Assembly: GCA_016927315.1 (NCBI GenBank)
Contig: JAFGMV010000051.1
Coordinates: 1 to 64,000, forward strand
Direction of reading: 5' to 3'
DNA length: 64,000 bases
Source of the DNA: Anaerolineales bacterium
GTDB taxonomy: Bacteria; Chloroflexota; Anaerolineae; Anaerolineales; Villigracilaceae
Positions within the stretch are counted from its first letter, which is position 1; the number at the start of each line of letters is the position of its first letter. Positions 24,799-33,997 of this stretch are shown here, one piece after another. Made by a program: the position numbers and the translations under genes. The notes beneath the pieces are model-generated. The model made no database searches, had not been told where the DNA came from, and saw nothing but the letters and a program-made list of their open reading frames with translations.

Positions 24799-26892
24799 AT
24801 GAAAGCCGTTTTTAAACTGAACAGATTAAGATCACAATTGGTACTGACCTTCCTGGCAGGCTTTCTGGGGATTGGGCTGACAATAAGTGCGCCGGTACTG
24901 GCCTTGCTGAACTGGCAGGCGAATGTACAGGCCCGCTTTCTTCTCGACCAGACGGTTGTGGCCTCCCGCGCATTTATTGCCAGCGAACAATCTGATCTGC
25001 AAAACCTGTCCTTGTTGGTTTCGCAGCGGCCAACACTGACACAACTGCTGGAAGAAGATTCTTTACCAGCCCTAGGCACATACCTGACCAACCTGCAAAC
25101 GGGCGCCGGCGTTGATCTGATTTTGGTCTGCGACGAAGATAAAATAGTGATCGGGTCTGACACTCACATCGACACAACTGACCTTTGCAGCACCAACAAG
25201 CCAGCCGGATTTACCAGTCTTGCCAACACAAACGATCCATATCTATACGCATCCGCAGATGTGCTTCAATCATCCGGCTCACCCGGCAGAATTATTGTCG
25301 GGAAGAGTACCTCCACTGTCCTGGAAGAACTACAAGAAGAAACTGGCCTCTTGTTCTTTTTGGTACACCAGGAAGAAATAATAATTGCCAGTGACCCAAC
25401 CCTTCAAAAATCAATTAAAACCGAGGCAGACTTGCAAAGATTCAGCAGGAAACCCTTGAACTCATCGCTTGCACAAAGGTCTGTTGGTATCAATGATCAC
25501 CAATATATTCTGACCTCATTCGTCATCGAAGAAGAACTCGGGCTTAATTTAATCAGTGCTCTAAATATTGACGATCAGATCATACTTCAGAAAAGACTGA
25601 ACGGTTCTCTTTTATTGGGTTTATTCTTTATCATACTAATCGCCTCCGGTTTGGGCATCTGGCAGGCACAGCGCATCAGTATGCCGATTATCAATGTAGC
25701 CAAAGCCGCCTCCAAATTCCGGCAGAGAGACCTGGATACACCGGTATCGATAAAGTCATCCTTTCAGGAAATAAACCAGCTGGCAAACACTTTGGAAGAT
25801 GCACGCGTGGCGCTTCAACATGCAATGGCTCAACTACAAATTGAAAAAGCCTGGATCGAAAAGTTATTGAATTCGATCGCCGAGGGAATCCTGACCCTCG
25901 ACAATCAAAATCACATTACCTTTGCCAGCGCCGGTGTTAGTAAAATACTGAAGACCGACATCGAACAGATTATTGACCGTAAGGCAGATGATGTGTTTAT
26001 CACGGCACAAGGTGACACGCCTTTTACCAGCCAACTCCCAACACAAGGCCAGCAGAGGCAAATATTGGTCAAATTAAACGGTGGGCAGGAGCGCTATTTA
26101 TCCGTCTCGAAGGCTAATTTCATTCCACCTGAGGCGGTCAGCACGCATCGCGCCCTGGTCTTGCACGATGTAACCAATGAAGAACATATCCACCGTCTGT
26201 TAGGTGATTTCATGGCCAATATCACTCATGAATTCCGTACCCCCCTGTCTGCCCTGGAAGCTTCATCTGAATTGTTATTGGACAATATCAAGAATCTCTC
26301 CCAGTCGGAAATTGAGGAACTTTTGACTTCCCTGAATATGGGGATTACCAATTTGCAGGCTTTGATCGATAATTTGATAGAAGCCTCCAGTATTGAAACC
26401 GGAAGGTTTAAAGTCTCACTGCAGTCAGTATCCTTTAATGAAATCCTGCAAAACGCACAGGAACTTATTCAACCCCTGGCTCAAAAATATGGGTTGGAAC
26501 TTGGCATTACCGCTGTAACCGGGCAGATCATGGTGATGGCAGACCACCGCCGTACTGTCCAGGTCCTGGTTAACCTTCTTTCAAATGCCATTAAGCACAG
26601 TCCGGAAAACGGGTTGATCAGCATCGATCACTATGTTGCCGGAGGAAACCTGCGCGTTGAAGTCACCGATAGGGGTAGTGGTATCCCAAAAGAGCAGCGC
26701 GGGAACTTGTTTCAACGCTTTTCGCATCTTGAAGTTCCAATTGAACGCGCAAAACAGGGCGCCGGATTGGGTCTGTCGGTGGTAAAAGCAATCGTAGATG
26801 CCCAGCAAGGGGAGGTTGGGATTTCAGAACCACCGGAAGGCGGCGCTACCTTCTGGTTTACATTACCCTTGGTTGAAGAGAGACCTGTATGA
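24799..26892 (+). CDS. Transmembrane sensor histidine kinase (PhoR-like)
   Basis: A 697-residue kinase. TM1 is about 12-37, an outer sensor domain about 38-270, TM2 about 273-297, HAMP about 298-350, PAS about 357-465, HisKA with H477 (NITHEFRTPLSALEAS), and HATPase_c about 575-690 (N box NLLSNAIKHS, G box DRGSGIP, GAGLGLSVV). PhoR-type kinases have this HAMP-PAS-HisKA order and report nutrient status. GAGG lies 9 bases before the ATG at 24799; the longer frame from 24724 covers the promoter. The stop overlaps the regulator start by four bases. Confidence 0.92.
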   Translation: MKAVFKLNRLRSQLVLTFLAGFLGIGLTISAPVLALLNWQANVQARFLLDQTVVASRAFIASEQSDLQNLSLLVSQRPTLTQLLEEDSLPALGTYLTNLQTGAGVDLILVCDEDKIVIGSDTHIDTTDLCSTNKPAGFTSLANTNDPYLYASADVLQSSGSPGRIIVGKSTSTVLEELQEETGLLFFLVHQEEIIIASDPTLQKSIKTEADLQRFSRKPLNSSLAQRSVGINDHQYILTSFVIEEELGLNLISALNIDDQIILQKRLNGSLLLGLFFIILIASGLGIWQAQRISMPIINVAKAASKFRQRDLDTPVSIKSSFQEINQLANTLEDARVALQHAMAQLQIEKAWIEKLLNSIAEGILTLDNQNHITFASAGVSKILKTDIEQIIDRKADDVFITAQGDTPFTSQLPTQGQQRQILVKLNGGQERYLSVSKANFIPPEAVSTHRALVLHDVTNEEHIHRLLGDFMANITHEFRTPLSALEASSELLLDNIKNLSQSEIEELLTSLNMGITNLQALIDNLIEASSIETGRFKVSLQSVSFNEILQNAQELIQPLAQKYGLELGITAVTGQIMVMADHRRTVQVLVNLLSNAIKHSPENGLISIDHYVAGGNLRVEVTDRGSGIPKEQRGNLFQRFSHLEVPIERAKQGAGLGLSVVKAIVDAQQGEVGISEPPEGGATFWFTLPLVEERPV

Positions 26893-27590
26893 AAATTTTA
26901 GTTGTAGATGATGATCGTGTTCTTGCAGACCTGGTCATTTTCACACTCAGGCGCGCAGGTTTTGAGGCAACGATGGCCAACAACGCCGCCAGCGCCTTAC
27001 GCCGCTGGGAAGAGGATCAACCAGACCTGATCATCCTGGATATCAACCTGCCGGGAAAACCAGGAATGCAGGACGGATTTGCCATCTGCCAACACATCCG
27101 CAACCAATCAGATATTCCAATCATCCTGCTGACCGTTCGCGGTGACGAAGAAGACATCGTGAATGGTCTGGAAATTGGCGCCGACGATTACATCTTAAAA
27201 CCATTCAGTCCCCGGCAGCTGATTGCGCGCATACAGGCAGTGATCCGCCGCTCCGGTAACAAAGGAACCGCAAGCTCACAACCTGCGAAATTGGTTATGG
27301 ATGGATTGGAATTCAACCCAAAACTCCGGGAAGTGCAATTGGATGATGGCCGCAAGAAAAACCTGACTCCCCTGGAGTGCAGTTTATTGGAGGCCTTGAT
27401 GTTGAATGCCGGGCTGGTACTCACTTTTGATGATCTGATCAGTGATATCTGGGGCGCCGGCGGAGGCAGTTCTGAAATGCTCCGTCAGTTGGTACGCCGC
27501 CTGCGTTCAAAGATCGAAGCAGACCCGACAAAGCCACATTACATCCAAAATTTACCCGGACTCGGTTATTCATTCCTGCCCAAGGGTTAA
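26889..27590 (+). CDS. OmpR/PhoB-type response regulator
   Basis: A 233-residue regulator. The receiver domain (1-120) has DDD at 7-9, the phospho-acceptor Asp in LIILDINLPG and Lys in YILKPFS. The winged helix (about 135-232) includes LTPLECSLLEALMLNAG and LVRRLRSKIEADP...LPGLGYSF. Regulators of this class bind direct repeats spaced 11 bases as head-to-tail dimers. Repeats of that spacing lie before both the ABC cassette and the divergent binding-protein gene, so these are the likely targets. Confidence 0.93.
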   Translation: MKILVVDDDRVLADLVIFTLRRAGFEATMANNAASALRRWEEDQPDLIILDINLPGKPGMQDGFAICQHIRNQSDIPIILLTVRGDEEDIVNGLEIGADDYILKPFSPRQLIARIQAVIRRSGNKGTASSQPAKLVMDGLEFNPKLREVQLDDGRKKNLTPLECSLLEALMLNAGLVLTFDDLISDIWGAGGGSSEMLRQLVRRLRSKIEADPTKPHYIQNLPGLGYSFLPKG

Positions 27591-27624
27591 TTCCTGCAAA
27601 CCGAAATAAGGGGGGATATTAAAT

Positions 27625-27680
27625 TGTCACATTTTTGTCACACGCATGTCACCTGGCTGGTCACACCGAACAAGTATAGT
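27625..27680 (+). promoter_or_regulatory. Pho-box-like array and -10 box before the ABC-USP cassette
   Basis: TGTCAC at 27625-27630, 27636-27641 and 27647-27652, each exactly 11 bases apart, followed by GGTCAC at 27659-27664 (12 bases). TATAGT at 27675-27680 lies 10 bases after the last unit, so the array takes the place of a -35 box, as in PhoB-activated promoters. Expected transcript start is near 27687, upstream of GAGGTG and the ATG at 27711. Confidence 0.7.
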
Positions 27681-27710
27681 TGGGTAGCAACCAACTTTGA
27701 TGAGGTGCGC

Positions 27711-29579
27711 ATGTCAATTGTGCTCAAGAATGTTACCAAACGTTATGACCAACAAATCGTTGTACACAACGTTTCTCTAGAGATCGCCGACGGGGAATTT
27801 TTTGTCCTGCTGGGATCCAGCGGCAGCGGTAAAACCACGGTCCTGAACATGATTGCCGGTCTGACCAGTGCAGATCGAGGTCAAATTCAGCTGCACAGCC
27901 GGGATGTTACCAACCTGCCAACCCAGAAACGCAATGTTGGGTTTGTATTCCAGAATTATGCACTCTTTGAATATATGACAGTCGCCGAGAATATCGAGTT
28001 TGGTCTGTCCGTTCGTAAAGTGTCCCGGAAAGCCCGTCAGTTAAAACGTGATGAAATGCTGGAATTAGTCGGATTGGTAGGATTGGGTGATCGCACGCCG
28101 CACCAATTATCCGGCGGCCAGCAGCAGCGCGTCGCATTAGCTCGTGCGCTGGCTCTGGAACCGGACGTGTTGTTATTGGATGAACCTCTCGGCGCTCTCG
28201 ACGCAAAAATACGCGGGGATCTTCGGCGATCACTCAAAGCCATCCAACGTCAATTAGGAGTAGCTGCCATCCTGGTTACACATGACCAGGAGGAAGCCTT
28301 CGACCTGGCGGATAGGATCGGTGTAATGAGTTACGGGCGCCTGGTAGAGGTTGGTTCGCCTCGCGATCTGTATCACCACCCCCAGACTGAATTTGTAGCT
28401 TCCTTCCTTGGAACAGCGAATATCCTGCTCGGGCAAACACAAGGCAATCAAATTCGAATTGGGCCGCATAAATTCGATCTTTCCACTGAAGCCGCTCGCT
28501 TCAGCGGAGACGGAAGGGTACAGGTTGTCTTCCGCCCCGAAGACCTGTTACTGGCAAGGGGGAAAGCTGCCCTGGACTGCACCCCGCTGGGCGAAGGAGT
28601 AGTGACAAACCTGGGATTCAATGGTCCCAATGAGCGCATCAGGCTCGAACTGCCTGCAATTCCAGGCGTCAGGGCGATTGCCCCCACAGTACCATTCGGA
28701 AAACAAAACATTGTAATCGAAGCCAGTCGATCCACCGATCACGCGGCAGCATTACCTCTCTCCGTTGGAGAGAAAGCCTGGGTGGGTATACAACGACTGC
28801 ACACGCTTTCTCATCCCGGGTTGAGCTTTCTGGTGGTTACGGATGGTTCCCTGCGCAGTCAATCTGCGATCAGCCTGGGAGGGTACCTGGCTCGGATGGC
28901 GCACGCACGCATTATCCTGCTGGGAATAGGCGATGACGAACAACTGCAGGATGCCCGCAAACAGATCGGCAGCGGTATGGCCTCTGTCGAACTGCATACC
29001 GACGGGGGACCCGCACACTTCGCCATTGCCAGATCTGTTGAAAAAAACCCGGTCGACCTCGTCATCGTTGGCTGGAGACCCCTGGAAGGCCTGGGATTCG
29101 CAGAACAAATACTTCAATCTGGCGATCATCATTTGTTGCTGGCAGCCCATCCCGGGACCCGGCTTGAAAACGCCCTGGTATGCGCCTCCAGCGGAGAACC
29201 CGGGAAGGACGATGTTATGTTTGCTGGCCGTCTGCTGCGACACCTGGGCGCCCAGGCAACCTTGCTGACCGCGATCGAAAACAACAACGACCGTCAAAGC
29301 CGTCTTGCCGAAAGCTTTATGGATGGAGGCAAGCACAGTCTGGAAATGTTCGGAGTACCAACCCAAAACAAGCTCAGAATCGGGGAACCCGAAGTGGAGA
29401 TCGTCAAAGAAATGAGAAGTGGTAAATACGATCTAATGGTACTCGGCACCCCGCTGCCAAATCGTGACGGACGGATTTCTATGACCGGCCTGGTAAACAG
29501 CGTGATAAAAAACACCGACAATTGCTCGCTCCTGTTGGTACGATCCCACTACCATAAAAATCAATTCACTTTAAATTAA
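27711..29579 (+). CDS. CysA-like ABC ATPase fused to two universal-stress-protein domains
   Basis: A 622-residue protein. Residues 1-235 are an importer-type ATPase: Walker A GSSGSGKTT (36-44), signature LSGGQQQR (133-140), Walker B VLLLDEP (153-159), H-loop His191. Residues about 236-365 look like a TOBE/regulatory region. Two USP domains follow: about 372-480 (SFLVVTDGS...DLVIVGWRPLEG) and about 486-612 (NALVCASSGEP...DLMVLGTP). The ATPase should power the oxyanion importer encoded next; the USP pair may bind nucleotide and tune transport. Such a fusion is unusual. ATG 27711 was chosen on the SD and because upstream codons lie in the regulatory array. Confidence 0.9.
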   Translation: MSIVLKNVTKRYDQQIVVHNVSLEIADGEFFVLLGSSGSGKTTVLNMIAGLTSADRGQIQLHSRDVTNLPTQKRNVGFVFQNYALFEYMTVAENIEFGLSVRKVSRKARQLKRDEMLELVGLVGLGDRTPHQLSGGQQQRVALARALALEPDVLLLDEPLGALDAKIRGDLRRSLKAIQRQLGVAAILVTHDQEEAFDLADRIGVMSYGRLVEVGSPRDLYHHPQTEFVASFLGTANILLGQTQGNQIRIGPHKFDLSTEAARFSGDGRVQVVFRPEDLLLARGKAALDCTPLGEGVVTNLGFNGPNERIRLELPAIPGVRAIAPTVPFGKQNIVIEASRSTDHAAALPLSVGEKAWVGIQRLHTLSHPGLSFLVVTDGSLRSQSAISLGGYLARMAHARIILLGIGDDEQLQDARKQIGSGMASVELHTDGGPAHFAIARSVEKNPVDLVIVGWRPLEGLGFAEQILQSGDHHLLLAAHPGTRLENALVCASSGEPGKDDVMFAGRLLRHLGAQATLLTAIENNNDRQSRLAESFMDGGKHSLEMFGVPTQNKLRIGEPEVEIVKEMRSGKYDLMVLGTPLPNRDGRISMTGLVNSVIKNTDNCSLLLVRSHYHKNQFTLN

Positions 29580-29628
29580 TTCGAAAGTTCGTATCCGAAA
29601 CAAAAATCAAATTTCAAAAGGATCAATA

Positions 29629-30684
29629 ATGTTCTCCAAACTCCACAAAATGCTCTGTTTCTCACTGTTTGGAATAATCCTGGTCACGAGCGGATGTTCA
29701 GCAGGTGCGCAGACAGCCAGGCCCGCAGGCAGTGAAGTCAAGCTGACCCTGGCTGCATACACCACGCCGCGCGAAGCTTACCGGGAACTGATTCCCATCT
29801 TCCAGCAGCAGTGGCAGGATCAAACTGGCCAGAAAGTTGTTTTCGAGGAATCCTACCAGGGCTCCGGCGCACAATCCCGCGCAGTCGCCGAAGGTTTTGA
29901 GGCCGATATCGTTGCGCTTTCACTGGAAGCCGATGTGATCCGCCTCGAGCAGGCCGGTTTGATCACCCATAACTGGCGCGCTACCCCATTCGGGGGGATT
30001 GTCAGCACATCGGTCGTGGCCTTTGCGGTGCGGAAGGGAAATCCGCAAAACATCAGCGATTGGGCCGATCTCTCCCAACCCGGCCTGGAAATATTGACCC
30101 CGAACCCCAAAACCAGCGGCGGCGCAATGTGGAATATTCTGGCAATGTATGGAGCCGTGAAACGCGGTTATGTGGAGGGTTATTCACCAGATGACGCGGG
30201 AGCCCGTGAATTCATGCTGGCGCTCTTGAATAACGTTACTGTCATGGACAAAGCAGCCCGCGATTCAATTGTGAACTTCGAAAAGGGCATCGGCGATGTT
30301 GCTATTACTTATGAAAACGAAGTTCTGGTCGGCCAACAAGCCGGTCAGACCTATGAATTGGTGCTCCCAACCTCCACCATCCAAATTGATAATCCAATTG
30401 CTCTTGTAGATACTTATGTAGACAGACATGGAAATCGTGAAGCGGCCGAAGCCTTTATCGACTTCTGCCTTTCCCCACAGGCACAGAAAATCTTCACCAG
30501 GTACGGTTTGCGCTCCCCTGATCCGGCTGTCGCACAGGCTGCCGCCGACACATATCCGCCTATCCAGGATCTCTTTACGATTGACTATTTTGACGGCTGG
30601 AAAGAGGCCACTCCAGACTTTTTCGGAGACAATGGGATTTTCTTCCAGGTCTTTGCCCAGGTACAGAATATTCACAATGAATAA
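29629..30684 (+). CDS. Sulfate/thiosulfate-type ABC substrate-binding lipoprotein
   Basis: A 351-residue protein with lipobox LVTSGC (Cys23). It has the Sbp/CysP hallmarks: LTLAAYTTPREAYRELIP, ESYQGSGAQSRAVAEGFEADIVALS, FAVRKGNP, NPKTSGGAMWN, GIGDVAITYENE. It captures a sulfate-like oxyanion outside the cell for the two permeases that follow. It starts 49 bases after the ATPase-USP gene. Confidence 0.93.
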   Translation: MFSKLHKMLCFSLFGIILVTSGCSAGAQTARPAGSEVKLTLAAYTTPREAYRELIPIFQQQWQDQTGQKVVFEESYQGSGAQSRAVAEGFEADIVALSLEADVIRLEQAGLITHNWRATPFGGIVSTSVVAFAVRKGNPQNISDWADLSQPGLEILTPNPKTSGGAMWNILAMYGAVKRGYVEGYSPDDAGAREFMLALLNNVTVMDKAARDSIVNFEKGIGDVAITYENEVLVGQQAGQTYELVLPTSTIQIDNPIALVDTYVDRHGNREAAEAFIDFCLSPQAQKIFTRYGLRSPDPAVAQAAADTYPPIQDLFTIDYFDGWKEATPDFFGDNGIFFQVFAQVQNIHNE

Positions 30685-30770
30685 ATAGAAACAGACCATT
30701 TGAATTAATAACTGCCCGACCCCACCCTGGAAATGAATAATCCGGGTCAGAAGAATACAGTTGATCGTCT

Positions 30771-31640
30771 ATGAATACACTTACCGCAAAAACACAGGCA
30801 GTTATCCGGCGCCGGTCGCCTCTCCCGTGGAGACACTGGGGTATACGAACGATTGCCATTTCTTACCTGGTGGTGATGCTCATCATCCCGCTGTTGGTAA
30901 TCCTGCAGGATGGGCTGCGGGAAGGCCTGGGGGAATTATGGAGACAGGTCACGCTGCCTATCGCCTGGCATGCATTGAAGCTGACACTCTGGACGTCGGC
31001 GGTCATGATGCTGATCAACACAATCATGGGAACCCTGACAGCATTTATCCTTGTACGCTATGATTTCCCCGGCAAGTCTTTCCTGAACGCGGTGATTGAC
31101 CTGCCCCTGGCAATACCAACCCTGGTTACAGGTGTGATGCTGGTGATTCTCTTAGGTCCCCAGCAAGCCATCGGAGCATGGTTAAAAGAAACGTTTCACT
31201 TTTCCATCATTTTTGCTCCCCCCGGTATCATCCTGGCGCTTTTATACCTCACCTTCCCCTTCGTCGTTCGTTCAGTGCAGCCGGTGCTTCTGGAACTGGA
31301 CCTGGCCCAGGAGCATGCCGCAGCCACATTGGGGGCAGGAGGCTGGACAATTTTCAGAAGGATTATTCTGCCTCCCCTGACGCTCCCCATACTCACTGGA
31401 GCTTTACTCAGTTTTGCACGCGCAATTGGAGAATTCGGTTCTATCGTGATCGTTGCGGGGAACATTCCGCTTTACTCACAAACCGCTGCAGTTTATGTCT
31501 TTGGGGAGGTTGAATCCGAAAACAGGTTAGGAGCCAGTGCTGTCTCCGTCGTGATGGTTACAATCGCCTTTGGCCTGATGATGTTTGCCAACTACCTTCG
31601 CAATCGTTCACGATTTGGTTTCAGGAAAGAAAATGAATGA
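30771..31640 (+). CDS. cysT: Sulfate-type ABC transporter permease, CysT-like
   Basis: A 289-residue permease with six predicted TM helices. The EAA loop that contacts the ATPase is EHAAATLGAGGWTIFRRIILP. LPLAIPTLVTGVML and SFARAIGEFGSIV are typical of the CysT subunit. It pairs with the CysW-like protein encoded by the overlapping next gene. The symbol is given by family; the true substrate may be another oxyanion. Confidence 0.88.
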   Translation: MNTLTAKTQAVIRRRSPLPWRHWGIRTIAISYLVVMLIIPLLVILQDGLREGLGELWRQVTLPIAWHALKLTLWTSAVMMLINTIMGTLTAFILVRYDFPGKSFLNAVIDLPLAIPTLVTGVMLVILLGPQQAIGAWLKETFHFSIIFAPPGIILALLYLTFPFVVRSVQPVLLELDLAQEHAAATLGAGGWTIFRRIILPPLTLPILTGALLSFARAIGEFGSIVIVAGNIPLYSQTAAVYVFGEVESENRLGASAVSVVMVTIAFGLMMFANYLRNRSRFGFRKENE

Positions 31641-32511
31641 AAATCCGCTTCCACGAATAGCCGCTCCGTCTTTAAAGTCAATCGTTTTATTTTCACAGCG
31701 GCTGATCGGTAACAAAGCGAAATGGGTGCAGCGCAGCCTGATATTTGTTGTTGTTGTCTATGTGGGCCTCCTCATTTTGGCTCCGTTGGCAGCCTTGACT
31801 GTCAGCGCCTTTGAAAAAGGAGCCGGAGCGATCTTTTCTTCATTGAAACACTCCAATGTCCTCATCTCCTTCTGGAATACCTTATGGATCAGTCTGGTGG
31901 TCGTATTGATCCATACTCTCTTTGGAACGATTGTTGCCTGGGTATTTGTCCGCCACCGGTTTCCCGGGCGCAGCATCATCAACGGATTGATCGAAATGCC
32001 GTTTGTCATATCACCGGTTGTAACCGGATATATGCTGCTCCTCATCTTTGGGCGCAGCGGGATACTGTCCAATTTCGTCGAGGCAACCGGGATTCGGGTT
32101 GCCTTCGCCTTCCCGGGAATGGTGATGGCAACCCTGTTTGTTACCCTGCCGTTTATGATTCGGGAACTCATTCCCGTTCTCGAAAACTTCGACGCTAGCC
32201 AGGAGAAGGCCGCTGCGACGCTTGGAGCCAACAGCTGGCAGATCTTTTGGCGGGTAACCCTGCCAGCCCTGCGCTGGGGGTTGATCTACGGGATTACCCT
32301 GACCTTCGCCCGTGCATTGGGAGAATTCGGTGCGGTGCTGGTCATTGGTGGGGCGGCTCAAGGAAAGATGATGACAACCACCCTGTTCATTTACCATGCA
32401 CTCGAAGAACGGCAATATATCGCCGCCTACAGCGCCGCGCTGCTCCTGGGTGTTTTTTCTCTGGCTTTAGTATCAGGATCTAACTGGGTCCGGAATAAGG
32501 TGCAGCGCTAA
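31633..32511 (+). CDS. cysW: Sulfate-type ABC transporter permease, CysW-like
   Basis: A 292-residue permease with six predicted TM helices and the EAA loop EKAAATLGANSWQIFWRVTLP. IEMPFVISPVVTGYMLLL and TFARALGEFGAVLVIGG are CysW-like. The start at 31633 overlaps the preceding gene by eight bases and is preceded by AGGAAAG; the frame open from 31585 was rejected. It ends the cassette. Confidence 0.88.
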   Translation: MNENPLPRIAAPSLKSIVLFSQRLIGNKAKWVQRSLIFVVVVYVGLLILAPLAALTVSAFEKGAGAIFSSLKHSNVLISFWNTLWISLVVVLIHTLFGTIVAWVFVRHRFPGRSIINGLIEMPFVISPVVTGYMLLLIFGRSGILSNFVEATGIRVAFAFPGMVMATLFVTLPFMIRELIPVLENFDASQEKAAATLGANSWQIFWRVTLPALRWGLIYGITLTFARALGEFGAVLVIGGAAQGKMMTTTLFIYHALEERQYIAAYSAALLLGVFSLALVSGSNWVRNKVQR

Positions 32512-32614
32512 AATGTAAAATATTTCCCTCACCAAAACAGTTCCCCGAATTCTCCATTGGCATCGGATTAACACAATTCTGATAAAAATACAAACCTATT
32601 CTTTCAATTCCGGC

Positions 32615-32620
32615 TATAAT
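32615..32620 (+). promoter_or_regulatory. -10 box of the ECF sigma gene (leaderless)
   Basis: TATAAT with 7 bases between it and the ATG at 32628, so transcription should begin at or next to the start codon. There is no purine-rich ribosome-binding site before the ATG. A good -35 was not found. Confidence 0.5.
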
Positions 32621-32627
32621 AAAAACA

Positions 32628-33260
32628 ATGAACCGAAGAACGAACACTGAGTGGCTATCAGCGTTACGCACAAGTGGACAAGCGCAAGAAGAAGCGTTGG
32701 AAGATTTGGGTGTGGTCATTAAATCCGGCCTGCCGTACGCCCTCTCCCGCTGGTTATCCCCCTCCGATCCACAGTTTAACACACTGGTTGACGAAACCAC
32801 CCAGGAAACGCTGCTGCGCGTCCTGGATCAGCTGGACTCTTTTGAGGGACGCAGCCAGTTTACAACCTGGGTCCACAAGATCGCCATCCGTATTGCCCTG
32901 ACAGAGCTGCGGCGTAAACGCTGGCGGGATTCATCCCTGGATGAAATAATGGATGATGAAGACAGACCCGCCCCCCAACATCTCATGGCCGACTCGACGA
33001 TCAGCCCTGAAGCCACTACCGAACAAACAGATATGGTCTCACACGTTCAGCGCATTATCCAGGACGAGCTGACCGAAAAACAGCGTAAGGCGCTGGTTAT
33101 GTTGTTCATCCAGGGTATCTCCATGGATGACACTGCCAGGAAGTTAAAAACCAATCGCAATGCTCTGTATAAACTTATACACGATGCCCGCTTGAATTTA
33201 AAAAGACGTCTGGCCCTGGAGGGCCTGCCCATTGAAGATATCCTTGCCTCCTTCCAGTAA
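32628..33260 (+). CDS. ECF-type RNA polymerase sigma factor
   Basis: A 210-residue sigma-70 family protein. Region 2 is about residues 45-110 (TTQETLLRVLDQLDSFEGRSQFTTWVHKIAIR, ALTELRRKRW), and region 4 about 140-195 (LTEKQRKALVMLFIQGISMDDTARKLKTNRNALYKLIHDAR). Region 3 is absent, as in ECF factors. The following gene encodes a small zinc-finger protein that is probably its anti-sigma factor. The promoter appears to produce a leaderless message. Confidence 0.92.
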   Translation: MNRRTNTEWLSALRTSGQAQEEALEDLGVVIKSGLPYALSRWLSPSDPQFNTLVDETTQETLLRVLDQLDSFEGRSQFTTWVHKIAIRIALTELRRKRWRDSSLDEIMDDEDRPAPQHLMADSTISPEATTEQTDMVSHVQRIIQDELTEKQRKALVMLFIQGISMDDTARKLKTNRNALYKLIHDARLNLKRRLALEGLPIEDILASFQ

Positions 33261-33296
33261 TGGTAAGAATAATCAATATCCTTTCGTCAAAGAAGC

Positions 33297-33614
33297 GTGA
33301 ACATAATCCCTATGAAGTTCAAAGAACTATTCACCAGAGCCAGAAAGCTCTTCAAAAAAGATACGGAACTGCCGCCCAAAGCCGTGGAAATGCTCATCCA
33401 GCGGTTATTAATCACCCAGGATGAGGAACTTGACTGCGGAGAATTCTTTAAACTGATCGATGAATATGTAGAACATGATCTGCGCGGTGAAGATGCCGCC
33501 CGTTTGATGCCGCTGGTCAGGCATCACATCGAAATGTGCCGTGAATGCCATGAAGAATACGACGCGTTGATGAGTATCCTGGAAGGACTGGCCTGGCAGC
33601 AAATCGAGGGCTGA
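33297..33614 (+). CDS. Putative soluble zinc-finger anti-sigma factor
   Basis: A 105-residue protein. The ZAS-like pattern is DCGEFFKLIDEYVEHDL followed by H-H-x3-C-x2-C (RHHIEMCRECHEEYDAL), so His and three Cys can bind zinc. There is no membrane helix, so the anti-sigma would act in the cytoplasm and could sense redox state through the cysteines. The start is a GTG at 33297 or an ATG at 33312; neither has a good ribosome-binding site. It follows the sigma gene by 36 bases. Confidence 0.75.
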   Translation: MNIIPMKFKELFTRARKLFKKDTELPPKAVEMLIQRLLITQDEELDCGEFFKLIDEYVEHDLRGEDAARLMPLVRHHIEMCRECHEEYDALMSILEGLAWQQIEG

Positions 33615-33643
33615 CATTCAAAAACGTTACTTCCTCTGCATGC

Positions 33644-33677
33644 AAAAGCTTCACCCCAAAAGGTTGAAGCTTTTTTT
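33644..33677 (+). terminator. Terminator after the sigma/anti-sigma pair
   Basis: AAAAGCTTCA (33644-33653) pairs with TGAAGCTTTT (33665-33674) and is followed by more T's. It lies 30 bases past the stop codon. Confidence 0.88.
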
Positions 33678-33679
33678 CT

Positions 33680-33997
33680 GCATTTACTTATCCAGCGAAA
33701 TTACAATGTGGTTGGGATTACAGCGAAGTCACTATCAGTGTGGATTCACGATGAGCCTGCTCCTTCGCTGCGTTCCTCGCAGGATCATGAATCTGCGCGC
33801 GTGACGCGTGAGGGCTGTGCCTGCGCACAGTGCAGATGTGCCGTCTCATTTTCTTACAAATTAGTTTTTAATCAGTAGACATTGTTCCCTGCCTTGGCCC
33901 ATACCTTTACCATTCCCGATTATTTTTTTGTCTCCCAGTAAAAAAGGGGGAGTATAATCAGCTTGTTTTGCCCGAAACACAAGGAGTGAAAATTATA
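33680..33997. other. 318-base gap before the ClC gene
   Basis: No ORF with a ribosome-binding site was seen. A small hairpin CTGTGC-CTGC-GCACAG lies near 33815-33830. A candidate promoter for the ClC gene is TTGTCT (33928-33933) and TATAAT (33953-33958) with a rather long 19-base spacer, followed by AAGGAG before the ATG. Confidence 0.5.
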
